Part shown: positions 46,517 to 53,780 of the stretch, piece after piece
Position numbering within the stretch: position 1 is the stretch's first letter
Layout: each line of letters begins with the position of its first letter
NCBI GenBank assembly: GCA_934539295.1
Contig: CAKTCN010000006.1
Span: 42,613-106,612 of the forward strand
Reading direction: 5' to 3'
Source of the DNA: an uncultured Allosphingosinicella sp.
Lineage (GTDB): Bacteria > Pseudomonadota > Alphaproteobacteria > Sphingomonadales > Sphingomonadaceae
Length of the DNA: 64,000 nt
Program-made: the position numbers and the translations under genes
The notes under the pieces: model-generated
The model's input: the letters and a program-made list of their open reading frames with translations, nothing else
The model's database searches: none
Told to the model about the DNA's origin: nothing

Positions 46517-47210
46517 CAAGGCAGGCGGAAGTCGCTCTTGGGCGAGACCCTGCGGCAAGCACGCCCGACCCCCACGAACTATCCCCGTTATCCTCGTTAT
46601 CCACAGGCGGAATCCGCTTTGTGCGACTCGAAAGCCGTGACAGCTTCGGGACGTGGCCGGAACGGCAGACCTCCTCCGCAAGCGGGAGGAAAGCCGGGAA
46701 AACCACTGCCGAAGCAAAGGCTTGACCTGTCAGGCCGACGCCGAGGCGGGCGCCGGAAGAGCGGCGCGAAACGGAAACGACGGGGTCAGACTCGACGTTG
46801 ATGTGGAGCCAGGCTCGATGGTGTCCGGCAGCAGTCGGAAGCCTCATGGCCAAGGCGCTGCGAAAGGCAGGCGGCAGGATGCGCAAGCATCGAACCGCCC
46901 TGCCGAACCGAACGGAAACGGGAGCAATCCTGCGGACGAGCGGCAGGTGGACGCCCGGGCAACCGGGCCGAAACCGAGCGGCGGAGGAAGGCGGGGAAAC
47001 CTGGTCGAAATCCGTCGAGGACGAAGAGCGGGAAACCGCCTCTTGGTCCGAAATCGCCCCGACGGCACGTGCATCTGCCCAGGATGCATGCGCCCGATGG
47101 GACAAGTGGGGGTTGGTGGCGACACCAGCCCCCATTCTTGTTCGGTGCCTCAATGGCCAGCACGCCGACGCGCGTCCCAACCTGTCTGCGGTCGACGAAG
47201 CGGAGACGAC
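46517..47210. other. Unexplained 694-bp region with structured, purine-rich motifs
   Basis: No convincing gene. Long open frames exist on both strands but are low-complexity Arg/Ser/Pro/Gly text without a start context or a family. The + strand is rich in GAAA blocks: CGGGGAAACC and TCGAAATCCG (46991-47013) recur imperfectly as GCGGGAAACC and CCGAAATCGC (47028-47055). Two hairpins close with GNRA-type tetraloops: GCCCGG-GCAA-CCGGGC at 46953-46968 and GCGG-GAAA-CCGC at 47028-47039. These suit a structured RNA, but neither RNase P RNA, tmRNA, SRP RNA nor 6S RNA was recognised. A remnant of decayed genes is equally possible. Confidence 0.4.
46579..46605 (+). promoter_or_regulatory. Three abutting DnaA-box-like 9-mers
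   Basis: CTATCCCCG, TTATCCTCG and TTATCCACA follow one another without a gap. The third is a perfect match to the DnaA box consensus TTATNCACA; the other two match less well. The array is short and lacks an AT-rich unwinding element, so it is not proposed as an origin. Confidence 0.4.
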
Positions 47211-47668
47211 ATGGCCCATCACGAAGCCCGCATCATTGGACCAACGACGGCCGTTTTCGCGACGGCACCTACAGCCGCGCACACGAGCTGAGCTTCGATG
47301 GAGGCGCGACTGTGCGCGGCTCCTCCTCGCCATCGGTCGTGCCTCTGCCCTTTTCCGACCCGGCCGGCGTCGATCCCGAGGCGATGCTGATCGCCTCGGT
47401 CGCGTCATGCCACATGCTCTGGTTCCTCTCGATCACGCGGGCGGCGGGATGGGATGTCGATTCTTACACGGACGATGCCACCGGTCTGCTGGCCCGCAAC
47501 GATGAGGAGCGCCTCGCGATCACGCGCATCATATTGCGCCCCGCCATCGTCTTCGCCGGCAACGCGTCGGATGCCGGCCAGCTCTCGCAGCTTCACCATC
47601 AGGCGCATGAACGCTGCTTCATCGCCAAGTCGCTGAAATGCGAAATCACGGTCGAGCCGCCGCGATAA
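47211..47668 (+). pseudogene. OsmC family protein, frameshifted near codon 9
   Basis: The reading frame from 47236 to 47668 encodes a clear OsmC-family protein (DGTYSRAHELSFDGG, SSPSVVPLPFSDPAGVDPE, ASCHMLWFLS, HERCFIAKSL) with the two redox Cys. Its natural start is ATG 47211 with GGAG upstream, reading MAHHEARII, but this is in another frame. One missing base in ATCATTGG (47232-47239) explains it: adding a T restores I-W-T-N-D-G and a 152-residue protein. Either a genuine disabling mutation or a sequencing error. Another OsmC-family gene at 48387 is intact, so function may be redundant. Confidence 0.8.
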
Positions 47669-47669
47669 G

Positions 47670-47694
47670 TGAACGCCCCCGCCATCCGCTCGTT
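47670..47694 (+). promoter_or_regulatory. Candidate EcfG promoter
   Basis: TGAAC, 16 bases, CGTT: one mismatch from GGAAC-N16/17-CGTT. It ends 30 bases before the ATG at 47725, leaving room for a short leader. Confidence 0.5.
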
Positions 47695-47724
47695 CACCCT
47701 CCAGAGATGGAGAAAGGAGCCAGC

Positions 47725-48129
47725 ATGGCAGAGGACAATCAAAAGCAGGACGAACTGGTCAGCGGCAGCACCGGCGGCACGGGCGGGACCGGCAGCACCG
47801 AGACGTCGGGCAGCGGCGCTGGCGCAGGTGCGGCAGGCCAGGGCGGCACCGCCCAAGCGCAGGCGACCGGCAACGTTGCGGCCGGCGAAGGTGATGGCGA
47901 CGGCATGGCGGCGCGTGTGGGTGGTGAAGCGAACGCCGCCACCCCGCTCAGCCCGGCAGCGTCGGGATCCGGGGCCATTAGCGCGGGTCGCAGTGAAGGT
48001 AGTGCAGCCGATCCGAACCCGGCGGCGCTGGGTGCCGGGGATGTCGGCGGCATGGGCGGCGTGCGTGCCTCGGCCACCCACGGCAACCCGCCGGGCGGTG
48101 CCAGCCCGATGGGATCGTCCAAGGACTGA
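47725..48129 (+). CDS. Gly/Ala/Ser/Thr-rich low-complexity protein
   Basis: 134 residues, hydrophilic and nearly without aromatic residues, rich in Gly, Ala, Ser and Thr (GSTGGTGGTGSTETSGSGAG near 22-41). Likely intrinsically disordered; no signal peptide or membrane segment. AAGGAG lies before the ATG. An EcfG-type promoter motif upstream and a strong terminator downstream make it a self-contained stress-type unit. It could act as a desiccation or osmoprotectant protein; that is a guess from composition only. Confidence 0.7.
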   Translation: MAEDNQKQDELVSGSTGGTGGTGSTETSGSGAGAGAAGQGGTAQAQATGNVAAGEGDGDGMAARVGGEANAATPLSPAASGSGAISAGRSEGSAADPNPAALGAGDVGGMGGVRASATHGNPPGGASPMGSSKD

Positions 48130-48140
48130 CATTTATGTCA

Positions 48141-48170
48141 GCGGGCGGCACCTTTGCGGTTGCCGCCCGC
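48141..48170 (+). terminator. Terminator hairpin
   Basis: GCGGGCGGCA and TGCCGCCCGC form a perfect 10-bp stem with a 10-nt loop, followed by CTGCCCTTTCCTT. It is 12 bases after the stop of the Gly-rich gene. Confidence 0.8.
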
Positions 48171-48217
48171 CTGCCCTTTCCTTATCCGCTGGTTCACGAT
48201 TCTTGATCGAGATCAAC

Positions 48218-48400
48218 ATGGCCAGCGAAACTGATCAACTGCGCGAGCGCGCCCGTAATTGCCGGTCGATGGCTTGGGGCTATGACGAAGATGTCGGCCA
48301 GCGCCTGATCGAGCTGGCGACTGAACTGGAGGCGCGCGCCGCCCGGCTCGACGAGGAGGCCGCAGCGATCGCGCCCGAGCCGAGGCTCAGGCCAGCTTAG
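48218..48400 (+). CDS. Small helical protein of unknown function
   Basis: 60 residues: SETDQLRERARNCRSMAWGYDEDVGQRLIELATELEARAARLDEE reads as two amphipathic helices. Similar short proteins with an RARxCRxMA pattern are common in sphingomonads, without known function. The ATG at 48218 has only a weak GAGA upstream. The 3' end overlaps the convergent OsmC gene by 14 bases. Confidence 0.6.
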   Translation: MASETDQLRERARNCRSMAWGYDEDVGQRLIELATELEARAARLDEEAAAIAPEPRLRPA

Positions 48401-48812
48401 CGTCGAGGCTGATCTCCGCGTTGAGCAGCTTGGAAATCGGGCAGTTCGCCTTCGCGTCCTGCGCGATCTGCTGGAAACGGCTCTCATCGATCCCCTCGAT
48501 CTCGGCCGACAGGACGAGGTCCGAACGGGTCACCTTGAACCCTGCCCCATCCTGTTCCAGCTTCACCTTGGCCTCGGTGTCGAGCGTGCCCTGGTTGAAG
48601 CCTTCCTGCGCGAGCGCGAAGGAAAGCGCCATGGTGAAGCAGGCAGCATGCGCGGCGGCGATCAACTCCTCCGGATTGGTGCCGGGCTCGTCGCCGAAAC
48701 GGGTGCCGAAATCGTATTTCTGGCCGTCGAGCACGCCCGATTGGGTCGATACGCTGCCGCGGCCTGCCTTGCCGAAGCCCTCATAACGCGCGGTTGCTGT
48801 GCGGGTGGACAT
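48387..48812 (-). CDS. OsmC family peroxiredoxin
   Basis: 141 residues. Thiol-dependent hydroperoxide reductase of the OsmC type. AAAHAACFTMALSFAL around 52-67 and AKANCPISKLLNAEI near the C-terminus supply the two active Cys; KYDFGTRFGDEPGTNPEELI is the typical central segment. The ATG at 48812 follows AAGGAGCC. It shares the 118-bp upstream gap with the divergent Lys-rich protein gene. Confidence 0.93.
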   Translation of the reverse strand: MSTRTATARYEGFGKAGRGSVSTQSGVLDGQKYDFGTRFGDEPGTNPEELIAAAHAACFTMALSFALAQEGFNQGTLDTEAKVKLEQDGAGFKVTRSDLVLSAEIEGIDESRFQQIAQDAKANCPISKLLNAEISLDAKLA

Positions 48813-48879
48813 GGTCGTGGCTCCTTGATTGACCTGTGCGAACATGCACACACATTGGGTCGGTTGAAAGACGGTGCAA

Positions 48880-48905
48880 GGAACGGCTCATGGCGGCCGC
48901 TCGTT
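48880..48905 (+). promoter_or_regulatory. EcfG promoter, perfect consensus
   Basis: GGAAC (48880-48884), 17 bases, CGTT (48902-48905): an exact match to the alphaproteobacterial general stress promoter, 25 bases before the ATG at 48931. Confidence 0.7.
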
Positions 48906-48930
48906 GCGTGCGGCGAACGGAGGATTTTCG

Positions 48931-49356
48931 ATGGCCAAGAAGGACAAGAGCGGGAAGAAGGACAAGAAGGCGCTGAAGAAGGTCGCCAAGGCCGACGCGC
49001 TGCAGGCCGACACGCATGTGGCGACGGACGGCGGCATTCCGGACGAGATCGCCGGCGTGAAGGTCCCGCCCAAGCTCCGTCAGGCGGCCGAGCAGTTGAA
49101 GGATCTCGCCAAGAACCCGGTTGCTCAGGACATCGCCACCGATCTCGCCGCCGCAGCGCTGATGGCAGCCGCCGCCAAGATCGCGGGCAGCCCAAAAACG
49201 CGCCAGGCGGTGAACGATGGCGCCGAGGAAGTAGAGGAAGAGGCCGAAAAGGTCGCCAGCGCCGCGAGTGCATCGGGCGATGCGATGAAGGCCGCCCTGC
49301 TCAGCGCCGCGCGGACCCTGCTCAACAATATCGAGCTCGGCGGCAAGAAGACCTGA
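48931..49356 (+). CDS. Lys/Ala-rich hypothetical protein, stress-promoter linked
   Basis: 141 residues. A strongly basic N-terminus (AKKDKSGKKDKKALKKVAK) is followed by Ala-rich helices (IATDLAAAALMAAAAKIAG at about 69-87) and a Glu-rich segment. GGAGG precedes the ATG. No enzyme motif; nucleic-acid or membrane association is conceivable from the Lys tract. The perfect EcfG motif upstream is the best clue to its role in the stress response. Confidence 0.75.
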   Translation: MAKKDKSGKKDKKALKKVAKADALQADTHVATDGGIPDEIAGVKVPPKLRQAAEQLKDLAKNPVAQDIATDLAAAALMAAAAKIAGSPKTRQAVNDGAEEVEEEAEKVASAASASGDAMKAALLSAARTLLNNIELGGKKT

Positions 49357-49378
49357 CTTCAGGCGATCACGTCCTGTC

Positions 49379-50269
49379 TCATAGGACGCCGGTTTCTGGA
49401 TCAGGGGGCGCGGTCTGGCGCGCGGCGATCAGGCAGGCGCCGACGATCATGGCCGCCCCTGCCAGCGTGGGTAGCGCCACTGGCTCGGCGAAGAACAGGA
49501 AGCCGAACAAAGACGCCCAGATGAAGCCGGTATATTCGACCGGCGCCAGCACCTGCGCCTCCGCGCGCGCATAGGCCCAGCCAAGGCAGAACAGCGAAAC
49601 ATAGGCCAGCGCCGCCGCCCCGATCAGCGCCGGCCAATGCTGTGCCGCGGGCCATGCCGCCAGCACCGGCGCGGCGGCGACATAGCAGCCGCTCATGACC
49701 AGGCTGGTGAAGAAAGCTATCTCGAACGGGCCGGCGACCTTGGCCTGCTTGCGCATCAGGATGATGTTGAACGCGTAGATGCCCGCCGACAGCAGGATCG
49801 CGGCGCTGCCGAGCAGCATGTCGTCGCCCTGTGGCGCGCCTGCCTGACCCGACACGATCACCAGCACCCCGGCAAAGCCGACCACCGAGGCGACGATGGC
49901 GCTTCGCCTGATCTTCTCGCCGAGCAGCACCGAGGCCAGGAACAAGGCGATGAGCGGCGCCACGAAGCAGAGCGCGATTGCCTGTGCCATCGGCACGCGC
50001 GCCAGTCCCCAGAAGAACAGCATCGCCATCACGGCCGACGCTGACCCGCGGATGAGGTGCAGCCGCATGCCTTGGCGCACCGGCCGAATCCGCCGGACGA
50101 GCACGAAGGGCAGCCCGATCAGCACGCTCGCCAGCGTCCGCCACAGCAATGCGTTGTACGTGCCGATCTGGAGCGACAGTCCCTTCATCACGGCGTCCAT
50201 CAGCGAGAAGACGGCGATACCGGCGCAGGCGACACCGAACGCCGCCGCCGGCGATGCACGGCTACTCAC
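49379..50269 (-). CDS. DMT superfamily transporter (two EamA domains)
   Basis: 296 residues with ten predicted helices in two EamA repeats (FGVACAGIAVFSLMDAVMKG at the start; YTGFIWASLFGFLFFAEPVALPTLAGAAMIVGACLIAAR at the end). Exports or imports small metabolites; substrate unknown. GTG at 50269 overlaps the stop of the GNAT gene (GTGA). ispG, GNAT and this gene form one run of overlapping genes. Confidence 0.9.
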   Translation of the reverse strand: MSSRASPAAAFGVACAGIAVFSLMDAVMKGLSLQIGTYNALLWRTLASVLIGLPFVLVRRIRPVRQGMRLHLIRGSASAVMAMLFFWGLARVPMAQAIALCFVAPLIALFLASVLLGEKIRRSAIVASVVGFAGVLVIVSGQAGAPQGDDMLLGSAAILLSAGIYAFNIILMRKQAKVAGPFEIAFFTSLVMSGCYVAAAPVLAAWPAAQHWPALIGAAALAYVSLFCLGWAYARAEAQVLAPVEYTGFIWASLFGFLFFAEPVALPTLAGAAMIVGACLIAARQTAPPDPETGVL

Positions 50270-50745
50270 GCCTCGGCCAGCCGGTCGAGCGCCTCTCCCT
50301 CGATCCGCCACGGCTGCCAGCCCTGCGAATGGAAGCCGCCAATGCTGCGATAGAAGCCTCGCGCATCCTCGTTCCAGTCGAGCACCGCCCAGTCGATGCG
50401 CGCGCAATCCCGGGCCTTGGCCTCACGTGCAAGCGCGCCGAACAGGGCGCGGCCGGCGCCGCTTCCCCGCGCCTCGGGCACCACGAACAGGTCTTCGAGA
50501 TACAGGCTCGGCCGACCCGTCCAGGTCGAGTAGGTGAGGAACCACAAGGCGATGCCGACAACTGCGCCGTCGCGTTCGGCCACGAACACGAACACCTGCG
50601 GGTCGGACCCGAACAAGGTTTCGTGCAGCGACTCCTCGGTCGCCTTCACCGCATCCGGCTCGCGCTCGTAGACGGCGAGCGCGACGACGAGGCGGAGGAT
50701 GTCGGGCACATCGGCAGGCACGGCCCGCCGGACGGCGACGCTCAT
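50266..50745 (-). CDS. GNAT family N-acetyltransferase
   Basis: 159 residues. [23 protein letters not shown] start, [26 protein letters not shown] with the acetyl-CoA loop, and [19 protein letters not shown] near the end. The WxVLxWNxxAxxFY pattern is typical of the spermidine/spermine (diamine) acetyltransferase-like group, but the substrate is not proven. The ATG overlaps the ispG stop. Confidence 0.9.
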   Translation of the reverse strand: MSVAVRRAVPADVPDILRLVVALAVYEREPDAVKATEESLHETLFGSDPQVFVFVAERDGAVVGIALWFLTYSTWTGRPSLYLEDLFVVPEARGSGAGRALFGALAREAKARDCARIDWAVLDWNEDARGFYRSIGGFHSQGWQPWRIEGEALDRLAEA

Positions 50746-51878
50746 TCCGCCGCGTGGGAGAAGGCGACCGCGCGTCCCGCGTCGATCTCGGCCGCCTTGG
50801 CCTCGACCAGGCGAACGATATGGTCGATCATGCCCTCATCCTGGACGACATGGTCGGTCACGCCCGACAGGTAGACCATGTGCTTGCCGTTGCCGCCGCC
50901 GGTGAGCCCGATATCGGTCTCACGCGCCTCGCCGGGGCCGTTGACCACGCAGCCGAGCACCGACAGCGACATGGGGGTGCGGATGTGGGACAGCCGCTCC
51001 TCCAGCTTTTCCACCGTGCGGATCACGTCGAAGCCCTGACGCGCGCAGGACGGGCAGGACACGACCCGCACGCCGCGGTTGCGGATGCCGAGGCTCTTGA
51101 GAATTTCGAAGCCGACGCGCACTTCCTCCTCGGGCTCGGCCGAGAGCGAGACCCGGATCGTGTCGCCAATTCCGAACCACAGCAGTGATCCGATGCCGAT
51201 CGCCGACTTCACCGTGCCGCCGACGAAGCCGCCAGCCTCGGTGATGCCGAGGTGCAAGGGGCAATCCACGGCTTCTGCAAGCTGCTGGTAGGCGGCAACG
51301 GCGAGGAATACGTCCGACGCCTTCACCGCCACCTTATATTCGTGAAAGTCCTGGTCCTGGAGCAGCTTGATGTGGTCGAGCGCGCTCTCGACCAGCGCCT
51401 CGGGACAGGGTTCGCCATATTTCTCGAGCAGGTCCCTTTCCAGACTGCCCGCATTGACGCCGATCCGCATGGAGCAGCCATTCGCCTTGGCCGCGCTCAC
51501 CACCTCGGCCACGCGCGCGTCCGACCCTATATTGCCCGGGTTGATGCGCAGGCACGCCGCGCCGGCATCGGCCGCCTCGAGCGCGCGCTTGTAGTGGAAA
51601 TGGATGTCGGCGACGATCGGCACGCGGGCGGCGCGCACGATCTGCTTGAGCGCGACGGTCGATTCCTCGTCCGGGCACGACACGCGGATGATGTCCGCCC
51701 CCGCATCCTCGCAGCGGCGGATCTGGTCGATCGTGGCCTTCACGTCGGTGGTGAGCGTGTTGGTCATGGTCTGCACCGTCACCGGCGCATCGCCGCCCAC
51801 GGGCACATTGCCGACCATGATCTGCCGCGAAGGGCGCCGCGCGATATCGCGCCAGGGACGTACGGACATGGGAGTCAT
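50742..51878 (-). CDS. ispG: 4-hydroxy-3-methylbut-2-enyl-diphosphate synthase IspG
   Basis: Penultimate enzyme of the MEP isoprenoid pathway, a [4Fe-4S] protein of 378 residues. Seen: [45 protein letters not shown], and cluster ligands in [11 protein letters not shown] and [11 protein letters not shown]. The ATG at 51878 or 51869 could start; neither has a clear Shine-Dalgarno. Housekeeping and essential. Confidence 0.97.
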   Translation of the reverse strand: MTPMSVRPWRDIARRPSRQIMVGNVPVGGDAPVTVQTMTNTLTTDVKATIDQIRRCEDAGADIIRVSCPDEESTVALKQIVRAARVPIVADIHFHYKRALEAADAGAACLRINPGNIGSDARVAEVVSAAKANGCSMRIGVNAGSLERDLLEKYGEPCPEALVESALDHIKLLQDQDFHEYKVAVKASDVFLAVAAYQQLAEAVDCPLHLGITEAGGFVGGTVKSAIGIGSLLWFGIGDTIRVSLSAEPEEEVRVGFEILKSLGIRNRGVRVVSCPSCARQGFDVIRTVEKLEERLSHIRTPMSLSVLGCVVNGPGEARETDIGLTGGGNGKHMVYLSGVTDHVVQDEGMIDHIVRLVEAKAAEIDAGRAVAFSHAAE

Positions 51879-51956
51879 ATAGGCCGGTGAGGTTACAAGG
51901 GGAAGGCGGTTGGTCTTCCGCCTACCTCAACCCTCCTCTCCCCCAGCACCGTTCGC

Positions 51957-52022
51957 TTCGAGCGAAGTCGAGAAGCGGGTTCGAAGGGCACCGGCCCGCA
52001 AGGTTTCTCGACTTCGCTCGAA
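51957..52022. repeat. Intergenic palindrome (repeat family C)
   Basis: TTCGAGCGAAGTCGAGAA (51957-51974) is exactly complementary to TTCTCGACTTCGCTCGAA (52005-52022), and the inner 30 bases add GCGGG/CCCGC pairing. It lies between ispG and the M24 peptidase, 15 bases after the peptidase stop (minus strand), so it may also serve as a terminator. Confidence 0.85.
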
Positions 52023-52036
52023 ACGAATGGCGTTGT

Positions 52037-53275
52037 TCAGGCGAATGGGTTGTCGATGCTGGGCGGCGGCGTGGTGAACCAGCGCGGGCCGGCCTCGGTC
52101 ATGTAGAGGCAGTCTTCGAGCCGGATCCCGAACTTGCCGGGCAAATAGAGGCCGGGTTCGTTCGACAGGCACATGCCGGGCGCCAGAAGCGTCTCCTCTC
52201 CGCGGACGAAATTGATCGGTTCGTGGCCGTCCAGGCCGATGCCGTGGCCGGTGCGGTGTGACAGGCCCGGCAGGCGGTAGCCGGGGCCGTAGCCGAGCGT
52301 CTCGTAATAGCCTCGGACCGCATCGTCGACGCTGCCGGCGCTGCGCCCGACCTGCGCGGCCTCGAACGCGATCTCCTGCCCGCGATGGACATGGGTCCAG
52401 ACCTTGCGCTGCTCCGCACTGGGTTCGCCGAAGACGAAGCTGCGGCTGATGTCGGACTGGTAGCCGTGGACGGTCGCGCCGCAATCCATCAGCACCACCT
52501 CGCCCTCGCGCACTTCCTGCGGCTGGCCGGAGCCGTGCGGATAGGCGCTCGCCTCGCCCAGCAGGATCAGCGCGAATTCGGGCGAGCCGCCGAGCGCGGC
52601 GGTCGCCTCGTTCATGACCCGCCCGATGTCGGACGGGCGCATGCCCTTTTCGATCCGCGGCGCGGTGTGGCGGTAGGCGGCGAGCGTCACGTCGGCGGCA
52701 AGCTGCATCAGCCGAAGCTCGGCCGGCGACTTGATCATCCGGCAACCGCGCACCACGCCAGCGGCCGAGCGTATCTTAACGCCCGGTATGGCGCGCATGA
52801 GCCCGTCGGCGGCGAAGTAGCGCACCGTCTCCTCCATGCCGACCGGCCCGCTGACGCGGCGATCCTTGAGGATGCCGGCCACGGCGGCGAGCGGGTCCTC
52901 GTCCTCGTTCCATGGCCTGACCTCCGCCTCGATCCTGAGGCTTTCGCGTACCGAAGGCTCCTCAAAGGCGGGTGTAACGATCGCCGGTGCGCCTTCGGCC
53001 GGGATCACGACGGCGGTCAGTCGCTCGCTGCGCCACCATTGCACGCCGGTGAAGTAGACGAGGCTCGCGCCCGGCTCGACCAGAATGGCGCCGAGGCCCT
53101 GTGCGCGCATCAGTTCCTGGGCGCGGGCGATGCGGGCGAGATGCTCTTGCGGTGAAATTGGCTGGGCGTGAGTGGTGAGGGAAGTGAGCGACGTCTGCGC
53201 AGAGGCGGAGCGCGGCAGGAGCGTGGTCGCGGCGGCAGCAGCGCCGGTGGCGAGGAGAGTGCGGCGGTTGATCAT
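52037..53275 (-). CDS. Exported M24 metallopeptidase (Xaa-Pro aminopeptidase-like)
   Basis: 412 residues. The N-terminus INRRTLLATGAAAAATTLLPRSASAQ is a Tat-type signal. After a creatinase-like N-domain comes the pita-bread fold with all five metal ligands: VLMDCGATVHGYQSDISR (two Asp), GHGIGLDGHE (His), SNEPGLY (Glu) and LEDCLYMTE (Glu). Predicted to trim proline-containing peptides in the periplasm. The ATG at 53275 has no good ribosome site (CCTCCGGG precedes it). A longer frame upstream runs into repeat DNA and is rejected. Confidence 0.9.
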   Translation of the reverse strand: MINRRTLLATGAAAAATTLLPRSASAQTSLTSLTTHAQPISPQEHLARIARAQELMRAQGLGAILVEPGASLVYFTGVQWWRSERLTAVVIPAEGAPAIVTPAFEEPSVRESLRIEAEVRPWNEDEDPLAAVAGILKDRRVSGPVGMEETVRYFAADGLMRAIPGVKIRSAAGVVRGCRMIKSPAELRLMQLAADVTLAAYRHTAPRIEKGMRPSDIGRVMNEATAALGGSPEFALILLGEASAYPHGSGQPQEVREGEVVLMDCGATVHGYQSDISRSFVFGEPSAEQRKVWTHVHRGQEIAFEAAQVGRSAGSVDDAVRGYYETLGYGPGYRLPGLSHRTGHGIGLDGHEPINFVRGEETLLAPGMCLSNEPGLYLPGKFGIRLEDCLYMTEAGPRWFTTPPPSIDNPFA

Positions 53276-53311
53276 CCCGGAGGATTGGACCTGAAGGCCG
53301 CCACGAACAAG

Positions 53312-53461
53312 CCCCTCTCCCCTTGCGGAAGAGGGACAGGCTTGCGCAGCAAGCCAGGGTGAGGGGATGGCGTGAGAGGATTTGCCTCGGAAGCAACATC
53401 CCCTCACCCTCCCACTCGCTTGCGCGAGCGGGCCCCTCCCTCTCCCGCAAGGGGAGAGAGG
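53312..53461. repeat. Composite intergenic palindromes (repeat family B)
   Basis: A mosaic of inverted repeats between the M24 and micro-protein genes: CCCTCTCC-type arms at both ends, GGCTTGC-GCA-GCAAGCC at about 53339-53355, CATCCCCTCACCCTC against GAGGGTGAGGGG-like sequence, and CTCTCCC-GCAA-GGGGAGAG near 53449-53459. No coding sequence is seen in the gap. Confidence 0.75.
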
Positions 53462-53468
53462 CTGAAGG

Positions 53469-53570
53469 TTAGCGTGAAATTCCCATCACACCGCCACCAA
53501 TCAGCACGATCAACGTCGCGACCAGCAGCCATTTCCGGTGCGACTCCGGAGCAAGAAGTCCTAACATCAT
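53469..53570 (-). CDS. 33-residue single-pass membrane micro-protein
   Basis: Reads MMLGLLAPESHRKWL, then a hydrophobic helix (LLVATLIVLIGGGVMGI) and a short basic end (SR). GGGAGACGA lies before the ATG, which overlaps the stop of the ribbon-helix-helix gene (ATGA), a pattern that favours real translation. Function unknown; its link to the SPFH membrane protein suggests a shared membrane role. Confidence 0.6.
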   Translation of the reverse strand: MMLGLLAPESHRKWLLVATLIVLIGGGVMGISR

Positions 53571-53770
53571 TCGTCTCCCTTCTTCGGTCGCCCGCGTGGC
53601 CGCCGTTCGGGAGGGGCGACCTTCACTCCCCGGCGGGTGAGCGCCTCGCGAAGCAGGCACTCGATCTCGGCATTGACGCTGCGAAGGTCGGCCGCCGCCG
53701 CGCGCTCGACCGCGTCCCAGAGGGCGGGCTCGATGCGCAGCGGATAAGCTTTCTTCGGGCTGTTGGGCAC
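53567..53770 (-). CDS. Arc-like ribbon-helix-helix protein
   Basis: 67 residues: KAYPLRIEPALWDAVERAAAADLRSVNAEIECLLREAL follows the beta-helix-helix pattern of the Arc/MetJ superfamily (strand KAYPLRIE, then two helices with SVNAEIE at the turn). The C-terminus RRPRGRPKKGDE is an AT-hook-like basic tail. It lies 10 bases after the SPFH gene. Probably a small DNA-binding protein; an antitoxin role was considered, but no toxin is adjacent. Confidence 0.82.
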   Translation of the reverse strand: MPNSPKKAYPLRIEPALWDAVERAAAADLRSVNAEIECLLREALTRRGVKVAPPERRPRGRPKKGDE

Positions 53771-53780
53771 GGGACCGGCC

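Noticed and set aside
46579..46605. Chromosomal or plasmid replication origin
   Set aside because: Only one perfect DnaA box, no AT-rich unwinding element, and no dnaA, parAB, hemE or rep gene nearby.
46517..47210. RNase P RNA, tmRNA, SRP RNA or 6S RNA
   Set aside because: GAGGAAAG-like sequence near 46690 recalls RNase P, but the partner P4 strand (ACAGAA...) and the other universal motifs are absent; no tmRNA acceptor end, SRP domain IV loop or 6S bubble was found.
46653..47291. A 212-codon + strand frame with a CICPGC motif, considered as a zinc-binding protein
   Set aside because: Composition is Gly/Arg/Pro/Asn disorder, the start lacks a ribosome site and it runs into the OsmC start. 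The Cys pair alone is too little.
46308..47408. A 366-codon minus-strand open frame across the unexplained region
   Set aside because: It runs antisense through the acetyltransferase end and the OsmC start, is rich in Arg/Ser/Pro, has no Shine-Dalgarno and matches no family. Not accepted as a gene.
53567..53770. Antitoxin of a type II toxin-antitoxin pair
   Set aside because: The RHH fold would suit an antitoxin, but the neighbours are an SPFH protein and a 33-residue membrane protein with no recognised toxin fold; a transmembrane toxin cannot be excluded.
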